Shown: positions 31,757-40,114, counted from the stretch's first letter. The stretch: 40,114 nt of DNA from Prevotella sp. (GCA_017524385.1 JAFWSS010000152.1:1-40114), one strand, 5' to 3'. Notes: generated by a model from the letters alone, not told the origin. Numbers and translations are program-made.

Positions 31757-34282
31757 TCAATCGTCCATGCCGTTGAAGTCGTTCCGCATGTCGTTGTTGT
31801 TATTGTTGTTGTCCTGATCGTCCTGGTCGCCTTCCCTTCCGTCGGGACCTTCTCCTTTCTTCTTCTGCTTCATGTTGCCGAAGCTCCATGTGAGAGTGAG
31901 CCTGAAGTTACGGCTTTGCCTCCTGTTCTTCTGGTAACGAGTGAACGTTTCGCTGCTGGTGTAGTTCTCCCATTTCCTGGAGTCGAGCAAGTCGCGGCAG
32001 CTGAGCGAGACGGTGAGTCTCTTGTCGAAGAATGTTTTCCTGATGCCAAGGTCCAAGCCGTAGCCCGGTTTCCTGTGTCCCTGCGATATGACCTGTTTTG
32101 AACGATAGTTGCCGGTGGCTTGCACGGAGAGGTCGTAGGGCAGCCTGAGGCTTGCCTGCATGCGTACGAACCATGTGAAGCTGTGGTTTCCTTCTCCCCT
32201 GACGGTCTGGTTGTCGATGAGGTATGAGAATCCGTCGAGTTTGTAATAGAAGAAATTGGCCGACGTGGAGAGGTCAAGGATTTTGAAGAATTTGTTCTTC
32301 GCCGTCAGTTCCAGACCAGAGCTGGTGCTTTTCGACACATTCTCCGTGGTGGAGTACATCAGTCCGTCGGCAGAGTTCTGCCAGTTGATGCGTTGCATCA
32401 CGTCAGACGTAGGCCTGTAATAGGCGCTCACGAGGAGAGAGTGCAGCGTCCACGTGCGCAGGTAGTTGACGGAGAACAAGTTGGAGTATTCCGGTGTGAG
32501 CAAGGGGTTGCCAAACGACACCGTGGATGCGTCGCTGGTGTTCTTGAAGGAGTTGAGCTGTCCCCCCCATGGTCTCCTCAACCTTCTGGTGTAGTTGAGT
32601 TGCAACTGGTCGTTGGGTGTGACCTGGTAGGAGAGGAAGATGCTTGGGAAGAGTTGGAAATAGTCTTTCTTGAACGGCGCCTCCCTCTTGGCAGGGTCGT
32701 GTTCCTGATACCAGTCATAGCTCTTGGTGTTCACCTTCCAATATTCTCCCCTGAGTCCTGCCATGATGCCGAAGTTGCCAATTTTGTAGTTGAGAGTGGC
32801 ATATAGGGCGTGGATGTCGTTGTCGTAGATGAAGCGGTTGAAGTATTTCTTGTCCTCCTGGAGGTTGCTGCCATTCCACGAGGTGCTGTCGGCGAAGCTT
32901 TCCTGGGGTGTGTTCTCATGGGAGAGCCTTCCGTTGTATCCAGCCTGGATTTTGAAGTTCTCCGTGATGGGGTTTTCGTAGTCGAGTTTGATTTCCCAGT
33001 TCCTGTTGTTCATGTCGACCGGCCTGTAGAGGTAGTCATAGGTGGTGGGCAGCCCTCCTGTGTAATAGACGGTGGAGTCTTGATAGACATTGCTGTTGTC
33101 TCCACCCCATTTCCCATTGCTCACGACGAGTTCGAGGAAATGCATGTCGCTGCCAAAGGTGTGCCTGTAGTCGAACTCGATGTTTCTCATGTCCATGTCG
33201 CCTTTCGAGGTGGCCCTTCTGAACATCATCCTTTGGTCTTGCGGCTGTCCGATGACACCATAATGGTAGGGTGTGAGGTTCCATCCCTTGTTTTGTCCGT
33301 GCATGAACATGCCGGTAAGCGAGAGGTCGTCGTTTTTGGAGACGTGGAAGGTGACACCACCCCTCATGAAGATGTTGTTGCCCTGCCCGGTATTGGTGCC
33401 GTTGTAGTTTTGGTAGGTGTTGGTGGTGAGGTATTCCTGCCGGCTGATGCTCTCCCCTTCGTTGTGCCTGTGGCGGTATCCGACATTGAAGAATGCGTCG
33501 AGGAGCGAACTGTTGTAATTGATGTTGAAACTGGTGTTTGCCATTTTCAGGGTGCTTGCCCCCACTTGGAATGAGCCGTAATATCCAGCCCTGCGGTCTT
33601 TCTTGAGCACGATGTTGATGATGCCGGCGCTTCCCTCGGCGGAGAATTTCGCCGACGGGTTGTCGATGACCTCGATGCGTTCGATGCTCTCCGCCGGCAG
33701 TTGCTGGAGGATTTCCGCCCTGTTGTCAGACGTCAGTCCGCTGGCCTTGCCATTGATCCACACCTCCACGCTGCTGTTGCCTCGCAGCGAGACGTTGCCG
33801 TCGTTGTCCACCTCGACGGAGGGGATGTTCTCCAGCACGTCACTGGCCGACCCGCCAGCGTTGGCAATGTCTTGTGTGACATCGAACGACTTGCGGTCCA
33901 CTTCAAGTTTCATGATAGCCCTCTGCCCCGTGACAGTCACCTCCTTGAGTTGCTGTGTGTCCTCGGTGAGGAAGAGGTTGGTGAGATGCTGCGTTGGTTT
34001 TGCAGCGGTGATTGAGAAATGCTTTGTAAGGGTCTTGTAGCCCACGAAAGAGATGTTGAGGTCGTAATTGCCATTGGGCAGGTCGGTGATGTTGAATTCA
34101 CCATTCTCGTCGGTGATGGCTCCTTTCACCATCTTGTCGTCTCCCGCCTTGGTGACGACGACGTTGACGTAGCCTAATGGGTCGTTAGAGCCCTTGTCGT
34201 GTACTTTTCCTTTCACTACTCCTTGTGCCGCAGCACAAGTCACTTGTAATACAAATAAAACAAATAAACAGAATCGATTCAT
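31757..34282 (-). CDS. TonB-dependent outer-membrane beta-barrel family receptor
   Basis: 841 residues. Signal peptide (MNRFCLFVLFVLQVTCAAA), then a carboxypeptidase-regulatory-like beta-sandwich (about 22-108: KGKVHDKGSNDPLGYVNVVV, GYKTLTKHFSI), then a plug domain (about 112-235) with NIPSVEVDNDGNVSLRGNSSVEVWINGK-like content and VIDNPSAKFSAEGSAGIINIVLKK. The barrel (about 240-810) is of the outer-membrane beta-barrel family found in TonB receptors not paired with SusD. No susD lies next to it. The tail is acidic and asparagine-rich, with six consecutive Asn. The ligand is unknown; its convergent position next to the lyase suggests, but does not show, a pectin-related cargo. Confidence 0.9.
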   Translation of the reverse strand: MNRFCLFVLFVLQVTCAAAQGVVKGKVHDKGSNDPLGYVNVVVTKAGDDKMVKGAITDENGEFNITDLPNGNYDLNISFVGYKTLTKHFSITAAKPTQHLTNLFLTEDTQQLKEVTVTGQRAIMKLEVDRKSFDVTQDIANAGGSASDVLENIPSVEVDNDGNVSLRGNSSVEVWINGKASGLTSDNRAEILQQLPAESIERIEVIDNPSAKFSAEGSAGIINIVLKKDRRAGYYGSFQVGASTLKMANTSFNINYNSSLLDAFFNVGYRHRHNEGESISRQEYLTTNTYQNYNGTNTGQGNNIFMRGGVTFHVSKNDDLSLTGMFMHGQNKGWNLTPYHYGVIGQPQDQRMMFRRATSKGDMDMRNIEFDYRHTFGSDMHFLELVVSNGKWGGDNSNVYQDSTVYYTGGLPTTYDYLYRPVDMNNRNWEIKLDYENPITENFKIQAGYNGRLSHENTPQESFADSTSWNGSNLQEDKKYFNRFIYDNDIHALYATLNYKIGNFGIMAGLRGEYWKVNTKSYDWYQEHDPAKREAPFKKDYFQLFPSIFLSYQVTPNDQLQLNYTRRLRRPWGGQLNSFKNTSDASTVSFGNPLLTPEYSNLFSVNYLRTWTLHSLLVSAYYRPTSDVMQRINWQNSADGLMYSTTENVSKSTSSGLELTAKNKFFKILDLSTSANFFYYKLDGFSYLIDNQTVRGEGNHSFTWFVRMQASLRLPYDLSVQATGNYRSKQVISQGHRKPGYGLDLGIRKTFFDKRLTVSLSCRDLLDSRKWENYTSSETFTRYQKNRRQSRNFRLTLTWSFGNMKQKKKGEGPDGREGDQDDQDNNNNNNDMRNDFNGMDD

Positions 34283-34655
34283 AACTTATATTTGACAAAA
34301 AAAAGACATTTTGGTTTAATCCATATAAAAAATTTAACACATTCACATCACATTCTCTCCCTTTTATCACTTCCTAAGCGGCTGTGGGAAAAGCCTTTCT
34401 TGGATTCTGACAGAATGACATGAACCATCTCACATCCATTGAAGAGTCTTTCCATACTGCCAAAATGCATGAGATTCAACAAAAAAGCATTAAAAAACAG
34501 AGAAAAACCAAGAAAAAATGGCAAAATCATTAGATTTTGATAGATAATGTGTAATTTTGCACCAAATTTGAACTTCTCTTTGGCGAAAGGTACAATTTGG
34601 AAACCTAACAAACAAATCAAAACAAAATAAAACAACCGTATCAAATTTTTACAAA
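34283..34655. other. AT-rich intergenic region between divergent receptor and Ig-like protein genes
   Basis: Holds the candidate plus-strand -7 box at 34552 and a second TATATTTG at 34287-34294 with no gene directly downstream. A small palindrome ATTCTGACAGAAT lies near 34405. A 98-residue minus-strand frame has no protein-like features. Confidence 0.5.
34552..34559 (+). promoter_or_regulatory. Candidate -7 element for the Ig-like protein gene
   Basis: TAATTTTG matches TAnnTTTG. The nearest TTTG (34536-34539) is only 12 nt upstream, too close for a standard -33 box. The leader would be about 90 nt. Confidence 0.4.
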
Positions 34656-37643
34656 ATGAAGAAAACGTTTACATTATTGGCAATGGCCATGATGGCGATT
34701 TGCTCGTATGCGGCTTCCGGCATTTGGAAAGCTGATGCCAACACGGCTACAGCAGCAGGTTCCACCTATTTAAATGAGCCTGAGGCTACCGTAACAACCG
34801 TGTATGGAACTACAGTAGGGAGTAGCAGCCAAACCATTGGTGGAGAATCTTTCACCCACTATGTGCAGGTGCGCGTAGATGCCAACCCTTCTGTAGGCAA
34901 TGAGACAGGAACAGAATACCAGACAACTGACCAAAATAAAAAATCAACCCCTCTTGTATATACAGCAAAAGTGGACCAAACTTTGACGGTCTATTATCGT
35001 CGTCAGTCAACGGCTCAAAATAATAATGTAGGAGTTTTTGCTTCCGGTGATAATAAAGACTTGTTCGTGTATGACCAAGCTGCACCAACTACAGCTTTAT
35101 CTGGTACAATGACTATTGAAAGTCAAACCTCTGATGGAAAATATGGCTTTGGCTATAAAGTTTTCCAATTAAAAAAAGACCATACTTACACACTTTGCGC
35201 CAAAGGCACGACCATTCAATTTTATGGTTTCAAATATGAGCCAGCCCCCACGGAATATACAATAGCTTGGAGCAACCCTGCAGAGTATACCATGCCTTTG
35301 GGCAACACTTATGACAACACTGCCATCGTGACAGGAGTCGATGGTCTCACCATTGCTTTCAAGAGCAGCGATGAAAATGTTGCTTATATAGAGCCTGATG
35401 GCAACAAAGCCCATATCGTTGGCACAGGTGTTGGAAGTTGTGTGATAACCGTCTATTCCACCAACCATGGAGAGCTGGGCGTTGACTACAAAGAAGCCAC
35501 TTTCACGCTGAACGTCACGGCAGGATCGGTGAACATGTATTTCCAACCCACTGAAGGGTATGTGAACGTAGGATGCAGTGTCACTCCTTACATCAATTTC
35601 GGTGGAGCCTTATTAGAAAAGGTTACTTCCATCACAGCAGTGTCAAGCGACCCATCCATCGCCACTGTTCCTAATGACATTCTTGGTACGAACAACTATG
35701 CCACAACCGATGAAGGTGGCAAGCTCAAAGTGGCAAACATCTATGTGCCCATCACCGGTGTGAGACAGGGAACCACCACCATCACGGTGACTTTCAGTAG
35801 CAGCGAATACACCAGTGCCACAGCCACCTTCACCATCCATGTGACCCCCGCCGGCACCCGCAATTTCAACTGGGCCGACAATAGAGACATCTACGTGTTC
35901 AAAGGCGACATGGTGGCACTTCCCGGCATAGTGGGCAACTCCAACGGCAACAACGACTACAGCGTAGGAGCCAACCACAAATATTACTATTCCATCAAGC
36001 GCAACAATGGCGGATTCAATCCCACTTACAACAATAGGGACTGGCACAAGGGAGAAGGCTATCCCAACTACGAGGTGGTGACCTCCGCATCGGAAAACGA
36101 CCGTCCCGCCTACATCTACTGGTGTGCAGGACAAGGTGGCCGCCAACAGTATGACACCCTGATGATTGCTGCACAAAAAGTGGGCGACTTCACATTGAAA
36201 GCCACCGACCCGCAGAACAGCAACCTCTACATCACAAAAACCATCCACGTGCTTGACAAGGCAGACCTCCAGGATGCATACAACTCACAAGTCCAGAACA
36301 TGAACATGCCATACACCTGGGACTTCACCGAAGGACTGAACTTCACCGGCCTGAACCCCAACTACTGGACAGTCAACGAGACAGGAACGAAAGCCACGCT
36401 CCACTATGGAACGGCCATGAATGCAGACTACAACGACGAGAACCAAAACGGCAATGTGAACGAAAACATCTACAAGCATTTCGTGGGTGCCAACAACAGC
36501 GCGATGATCAACCTGGCCGGCTTGCAGTTGAACCTCGGCCAAGGCGCCACCTGGCCCAACAAGAAAGACAGGATCGACCTGTCACCGGGTGACGGCCTCT
36601 CCGTCACCGGCGACACACACAAACTATACATTCCCGCCCCCAAGCCCCATCAATACACATACATGGGCAACAACAGCGTGTCAAAGACAAAGGTACGCTT
36701 CTACATCAAAGGCAGCGCCATGGACAACAAGAAAGGCGGCAAGGTTGACATCAATGCTTACGACAGCAACGGCAACAGGGCTGCACTGACCCGTGTGGAT
36801 GTCGTGGGTGAGACAGGACAAGGTGAAGACAACAACTTCAACCGCAGTTCCGACTACCTCTGCTATGCAGAAATCCCATTCGACGGAAACCAAATAGACC
36901 ATCTGGAGCTTTGGCTTGGCAACTGCCATATCGAGTGGATGGGTTACTCCACGGAGTCGAAAAACATCTCATCCATCAACTATGCCACCTACTCATACCC
37001 AGAAGACCTCGACTTCCAAAAGACTGTTGAGACCCAGCAGGGTGTGACCACCTACGCCGTAAGCAAGGTGAACTCCACCAGCGTCACCCTCACTCCGCTG
37101 GCCAAAGCCAAGGCCGGCCAGGGTTTCGTCATCAACGGCGACGAAAATGAGTACTACTTCATCGCCAATGCAAGAAACACCTATCCCTACAGTTTGGCCA
37201 ACGACGCCCAGGATGAGAGTGGCAACTCTGTCACCAACTTGCTGGTGGGCACTTATGGCGATGGTGAGGCCAAGACAATCGCCGTCACCGGTGGCTCCGA
37301 TGTAGAATTCAATGAAGAAAGCACCGGCATATTCCACTATGTCCTTTCCAACTCCGGCAAGCATTGGAAAAATGGAAACACGATGACCGGCGTGGGCTTC
37401 TACATGGCCAACAGCAGAGCCACCACCCCGTTCCAGTCGGCATATCTTCCCATCGATGCAGAAACCATCCGTGGCAGCATAGGCTACTTCCCACTGTTTG
37501 AAACAGGCGAGACCGACGGCATCGAGGAAATCAAGACAGAAAAAGCCACCAACGGTGAGTATTACAACCTCAACGGCACCCGCGTGTCAACGCTTACAAA
37601 GGGCATCTACATCCACAATGGCAAGAAAGTGGTGGTCAAGTGA
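34656..37643 (+). CDS. Large secreted protein with Ig-like domains and T9SS-type tail
   Basis: 995 residues with signal peptide MKKTFTLLAMAMMAICSYA. I do not recognise an enzymatic domain. Residues about 20-200 form a beta-rich module (SGIWKADANTATAAGSTY...), about 205-290 and 292-400 look like bacterial Ig-like domains (IAFKSSDENVAYIEPDGNKAHIVGTGVGSC is cut over two strands), and about 555-780 another beta-rich region with carbohydrate-binding flavour. The C-terminus reads GEYYNLNGTRV...GIYIHNGKKVVVK, a Prevotella-style type IX sorting tail like that of the C10 protease. The first 600 nt are more AT-rich than the rest. A 62-residue gene follows after 37 nt. Confidence 0.82.
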   Translation: MKKTFTLLAMAMMAICSYAASGIWKADANTATAAGSTYLNEPEATVTTVYGTTVGSSSQTIGGESFTHYVQVRVDANPSVGNETGTEYQTTDQNKKSTPLVYTAKVDQTLTVYYRRQSTAQNNNVGVFASGDNKDLFVYDQAAPTTALSGTMTIESQTSDGKYGFGYKVFQLKKDHTYTLCAKGTTIQFYGFKYEPAPTEYTIAWSNPAEYTMPLGNTYDNTAIVTGVDGLTIAFKSSDENVAYIEPDGNKAHIVGTGVGSCVITVYSTNHGELGVDYKEATFTLNVTAGSVNMYFQPTEGYVNVGCSVTPYINFGGALLEKVTSITAVSSDPSIATVPNDILGTNNYATTDEGGKLKVANIYVPITGVRQGTTTITVTFSSSEYTSATATFTIHVTPAGTRNFNWADNRDIYVFKGDMVALPGIVGNSNGNNDYSVGANHKYYYSIKRNNGGFNPTYNNRDWHKGEGYPNYEVVTSASENDRPAYIYWCAGQGGRQQYDTLMIAAQKVGDFTLKATDPQNSNLYITKTIHVLDKADLQDAYNSQVQNMNMPYTWDFTEGLNFTGLNPNYWTVNETGTKATLHYGTAMNADYNDENQNGNVNENIYKHFVGANNSAMINLAGLQLNLGQGATWPNKKDRIDLSPGDGLSVTGDTHKLYIPAPKPHQYTYMGNNSVSKTKVRFYIKGSAMDNKKGGKVDINAYDSNGNRAALTRVDVVGETGQGEDNNFNRSSDYLCYAEIPFDGNQIDHLELWLGNCHIEWMGYSTESKNISSINYATYSYPEDLDFQKTVETQQGVTTYAVSKVNSTSVTLTPLAKAKAGQGFVINGDENEYYFIANARNTYPYSLANDAQDESGNSVTNLLVGTYGDGEAKTIAVTGGSDVEFNEESTGIFHYVLSNSGKHWKNGNTMTGVGFYMANSRATTPFQSAYLPIDAETIRGSIGYFPLFETGETDGIEEIKTEKATNGEYYNLNGTRVSTLTKGIYIHNGKKVVVK

Positions 37644-37680
37644 TTAGCAAACAAAAGAAAAAGACAAACATTTTAGAATA

Positions 37681-37869
37681 ATGAACAAGAAGACATATAT
37701 CAAGCCTTTGACAGAAGTGACTTCTCTCAACCTTGTGAACAGCGTGATGGAGAACCTCCCCGTCCAAGACCCGAGTTTCCGAACTGGCGAAGGCTATGCC
37801 AAAGAAGACATCTTCGACGAGTTAGAGGATGACAACATCACCAGCCCCAGCAAATCGTTGTGGGACTAA
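37681..37869 (+). CDS. 62-residue peptide with K-x-Y-x-K-P-L N-terminus
   Basis: The sequence begins MNKKTYIKPLTEV and ends in an acidic tail (EDIFDELEDDNITSPSKSLWD). There is no cysteine, signal peptide or membrane segment. Small Bacteroidales proteins starting with K-x-Y-x-x-P are common, but I know of no assigned function. The N-terminus matches the 156-residue protein at 2832 (KAYSKPL versus KTYIKPL). The YxxP element recalls RiPP leader motifs such as those of lasso peptides, but no maturation enzyme is visible nearby. It lies between a T9SS-tailed protein and a BspA-like protein and is followed by a hairpin terminator. Confidence 0.7.
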   Translation: MNKKTYIKPLTEVTSLNLVNSVMENLPVQDPSFRTGEGYAKEDIFDELEDDNITSPSKSLWD

Positions 37870-37897
37870 TGTGAACCGACAACATCACCAACCTTGG

Positions 37898-37934
37898 TAA
37901 AAAATAGGGGAAGCCTTCGGGTTTCTCCTATTTT
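37898..37934 (+). terminator. Hairpin with TTCG tetraloop after the 62-residue gene
   Basis: A 14-bp stem (37902-37915 with 37920-37933, two G-T pairs) is closed by the stable TTCG loop. The T-run is largely inside the stem, so termination may be partial and allow some read-through into the LRR gene. Confidence 0.75.
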
Positions 37935-37960
37935 GGAAAGAAGCAACGAGTAAAAGCGAG

Positions 37961-39697
37961 ATGAGAAGGAAGATGCTTGTGGCGTTGTTGGCAATCATTT
38001 GCACCAAGACAACAGCCATTGGTTTCAAATACGAAGGTGTGAACTACGAAGCGACCTCCGAGACAACAGCGAAGGTGCTGGAGGGCGACTATGAAGCAAT
38101 GGGGAATTTCTCCGTTGGCGATGGTTACGTGGGAGACATCATCATCCCCGAGCGTGTGAATGACGGCGAGACGTGGTATGATGTGACATCCATCGACGAC
38201 GGAGCGTTCCGCTCATGCAACAAGCTGACAAGCATCCATCTCCCCTCCACCATGGTGTCGGTGGGAGAAATGCCATTCTCTGGTTGCTCAAGCCTCACCC
38301 ATATTGACATTTCGCCTTCCAACTCGCAATATGCCAGCGTGGATGGCGTGCTTTTCAACAAAACACGGCAACGATTGATAGCGTGTCCTGGAGGAATGGA
38401 AGGCACCTACACCGTACCCTCATCTGTGTTTTTCATCGAGGACGGTGCTTTCATGGGGTGCTCACGCCTCACATCCGTCACATTGCCAACGACAACAACC
38501 TATATTGGCAAAAATGCCTTTCGCAATTGCTCCATGCTTGCAGGCATCAACCTCCCAGAGGGGATAGGCGAGTTGCAGGCCAACACTTTCAAGGGATGCG
38601 GCATGCTAAGTACGCTCACCCTGCCCTCCACGTTGGTGTTCATCGACGAATATGCCTTTGAAGGATGCAGCAAACTCACAAGCATCCTTATTCCCGAGGG
38701 AGTGAAATATCTTGAATCCAATGCCTTGCGGTCGTGCTCATCGCTGACCGACGTCACCCTGCCCTCCACACTTCTATACATCGGCGCCGAGGCTTTCAGC
38801 TATTGCAGCAAACTTGACACCATAACCATTCCGTCGGGAGTGACGAAGATAGGCATGAGTGCCTTTTATGCCTGCCCCTCACTCCAGGCAATATACGCAC
38901 ACCCTACCGCCGTGCCATCCCTCACCAAGGAGGTGTTTTCTGCTTCCACCTACAACAAGGCCACACTATACGTCCCACGGCGCGTGATGGAAGCATACAA
39001 AAGCGCACCATATTGGAAGAAATTCAGCCACATCGAAGCCGTTCCTGAAATGTTGACCATTTCTTCCGAACAAGGTTTCGTGGGTTGTACCACGCTGTTG
39101 CACATGTCGCTGAAGACGGTGGAAAAAGGGATGGAAGCATGTGAGTTTGACTTGCATCTTCCAGAAGGCGTTAGCCCCCTGACGGATGCAGACGGCAACA
39201 TCATGGTTTCGATGGAAGCGGAGAGGATTGACGGCGGTACGCCCTTGGTGACGATGACGCATATGGAAGGCTCTACATGGTATGTGGAAACGAACCTTGG
39301 CGGCGGCGCATTGGTGGGCAACGAAGGATTGTTCATGCACCTTTACGTGCTTTTGGATGAAGACATTGATGCAGGTGTCGCCGATGGAAGTATCGCCAAC
39401 GGCATCTTGACAGTGGGTGAAGGGATGACTACCCTTGACGAAAGAGGTTTCAGCATCGACGTTGTTTCCGCACTGCAAGGCGACGTGAACCTCAGCGGCA
39501 ACGTCACGGTGACGGATATCACGCTCATCGTGAACAATATCCTGGAACTCGGAGGTGATTTCATCTGGCAGCTGGCCGATATGAATAAAGATGGCATGGT
39601 CACCGTGGTGGATGTCACGATGGTAGTGGATGCCGTCTTGAACAACAAGCCCCAATCCTTCAACGAAGAGTTTGCCACCAACACTGCCTGCGAGTGA
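37961..39697 (+). CDS. BspA-like leucine-rich-repeat protein with cohesin-like and dockerin-like modules
   Basis: 578 residues with a short signal peptide (MRRKMLVALLAIICTKTTA). Residues about 70-340 are roughly ten 23-residue LRR_5 repeats (pattern L-x-x-I-x-LP-x5-IG-x2-AF-x-x-CS), as in BspA surface adhesins. Residues about 364-500 look like a cohesin-type beta-sandwich (TLLHMSLKTVEKGMEACEFDLHLPEGV, later TLDERGFSIDVV). Residues 506-570 carry two calcium-loop segments, GDVNLSGNVTVTDI and ADMNKDGMVTVVDV, a dockerin-like pair. There is no T9SS tail, which contrasts with the neighbour at 34656. The likely role is a surface binding or adhesion protein. Confidence 0.88.
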   Translation: MRRKMLVALLAIICTKTTAIGFKYEGVNYEATSETTAKVLEGDYEAMGNFSVGDGYVGDIIIPERVNDGETWYDVTSIDDGAFRSCNKLTSIHLPSTMVSVGEMPFSGCSSLTHIDISPSNSQYASVDGVLFNKTRQRLIACPGGMEGTYTVPSSVFFIEDGAFMGCSRLTSVTLPTTTTYIGKNAFRNCSMLAGINLPEGIGELQANTFKGCGMLSTLTLPSTLVFIDEYAFEGCSKLTSILIPEGVKYLESNALRSCSSLTDVTLPSTLLYIGAEAFSYCSKLDTITIPSGVTKIGMSAFYACPSLQAIYAHPTAVPSLTKEVFSASTYNKATLYVPRRVMEAYKSAPYWKKFSHIEAVPEMLTISSEQGFVGCTTLLHMSLKTVEKGMEACEFDLHLPEGVSPLTDADGNIMVSMEAERIDGGTPLVTMTHMEGSTWYVETNLGGGALVGNEGLFMHLYVLLDEDIDAGVADGSIANGILTVGEGMTTLDERGFSIDVVSALQGDVNLSGNVTVTDITLIVNNILELGGDFIWQLADMNKDGMVTVVDVTMVVDAVLNNKPQSFNEEFATNTACE

Positions 39698-39713
39698 GAT
39701 CAAGAGCACTTCG

Positions 39714-39763
39714 ATGCCCAGCGAGGGGCGGCATGCTTGGCCGCCCCTCGCTGGGCATTTTTG
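39714..39763 (+). terminator. Strong intrinsic terminator with perfect 19-bp stem
   Basis: Arms 39714-39732 and 39740-39758 are perfectly complementary (ATGCCCAGCGAGGGGCGGC and its complement) around a 7-nt loop, followed by TTTTT. It lies 16 nt after the LRR gene stop. Confidence 0.95.
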
Positions 39764-39792
39764 GGCATGACTTGCCAACTTTAATTTTTTCA

Positions 39793-39812
39793 GTAGGTAT
39801 TCAAAATCATCT
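39793..39812 (+). repeat. Third copy of the MITE-like end sequence
   Basis: GTAGGTATTCAAAATCATCT matches the left end of the 24074-24295 element at 18 of 20 positions. The other end, if any, lies beyond the window. Confidence 0.55.
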
Positions 39813-40114
39813 ATATATAATTTAAGTTTCGGAAGTTCGGTTATATTGGCATTCAATTACTTACAGTAGCTTCATTTAAAAAATGTATGGATAATCAAAT
39901 GATGATTCCATCAAAACACCTCCATTTGAGAGGATTTTTTACTTCATACTCGATTTGTTATATCTTGGTTTGATGTTGAATGAACCCCGAAGGGGTGGCC
40001 AGAGTACAGGCAGGTGGTGGAGTGCGAAGCACGGAACCCCTGCTAAAAGCATGGTGTGAACAACAACCCCGAAGGGGTGGCAGAATGGCAACTTCATACA
40101 CTTCATATCGTTGC
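39813..40114. other. Intergenic region with REP-like palindromes, no gene seen
   Basis: AACCCCGAAGGGGTGGC occurs at 39983-39999 and again at 40065-40081, 82 nt apart. Each contains the palindrome CCCC-GAA-GGGG. Between them are the small palindrome GTGC-GAA-GCAC (40022-40032) and GGAACCCCTGC. This composition is typical of Bacteroidales REP clusters. No protein-like frame is present. Confidence 0.6.

Noticed and set aside
39714-39763. Long GC-rich hairpin as a REP element
   Set aside because: The perfect stem directly followed by five T and placed 16 nt after a stop codon is fully explained as an intrinsic terminator.

Overview
The window comes from a Bacteroidales genome, most likely Prevotellaceae. 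Four things point there. The promoters have the Bacteroidetes form (TTTG, about 20 nt, TAnnTTTG). The order rpsU, tyrosine recombinase, hpf, four tRNAs, tuf is typical of the group. The secreted proteins end in Prevotella-style type IX secretion (T9SS) tails or dockerin-like repeats. There are also a BspA-type leucine-rich-repeat protein and an outer-membrane beta-barrel family receptor. Coding DNA is GC-rich at third positions, which produces many long antisense shadow frames.

Layout. 1-2500 (minus): translation block with rpsU, a XerC/D-like recombinase, hpf, tRNA-Thr(TGT), tRNA-Tyr, tRNA-Gly, tRNA-Thr(GGT) and the 5' part of tuf. 2832-3302: an isolated AT-richer small protein of unknown function. 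3416-12388: a peptide-handling block with an aminopeptidase P-like enzyme and a secreted C10 cysteine protease (both minus), then a divergent operon of an Lrp/AsnC regulator, a C26 amidotransferase-M19 dipeptidase fusion and a glutaminyl cyclase-like lipoprotein. 12615-16198 (minus): a DUF4294 protein, a hemolysin III-like membrane protein and RNase R. 16295-23275 (plus): an extended SDR, an Aur1-like PAP2 enzyme, MiaB, an MsbA-like flippase, an LpxL-like acyltransferase and uracil phosphoribosyltransferase; four of these six look like envelope-lipid genes. 23377-24075: an AlkZ-related protein whose start abuts a MITE-like element.

24309-34282 holds a split rhamnogalacturonan-I locus: L-rhamnose mutarotase and a CE12-type acetylesterase in one operon, a PL11-type rhamnogalacturonan lyase with a very long repeat-rich C-terminus, and a convergent TonB-dependent receptor. 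A zinc-ribbon membrane protein lies between. 34656-39697 carries a large secreted Ig-like protein, a 62-residue peptide and a BspA-like LRR protein with cohesin-like and dockerin-like modules. The last 300 bases hold REP-like repeats and a second copy of the MITE end sequence.

The most unusual signals are non-coding. Several intergenic regions are built from degenerate tandem words of 8-10 nt with a different word at different loci; one fills nearly all of the inferred 5' leader of the rhamnose mutarotase operon. There are also palindromic repeats resembling those associated with RAYT transposases. Two small proteins sharing a K-x-Y-x-K-P-L N-terminus, and the C26-M19 fusion, are the most interesting protein-level observations. 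I found no CRISPR array, prophage, complete insertion sequence or recognisable defence system.
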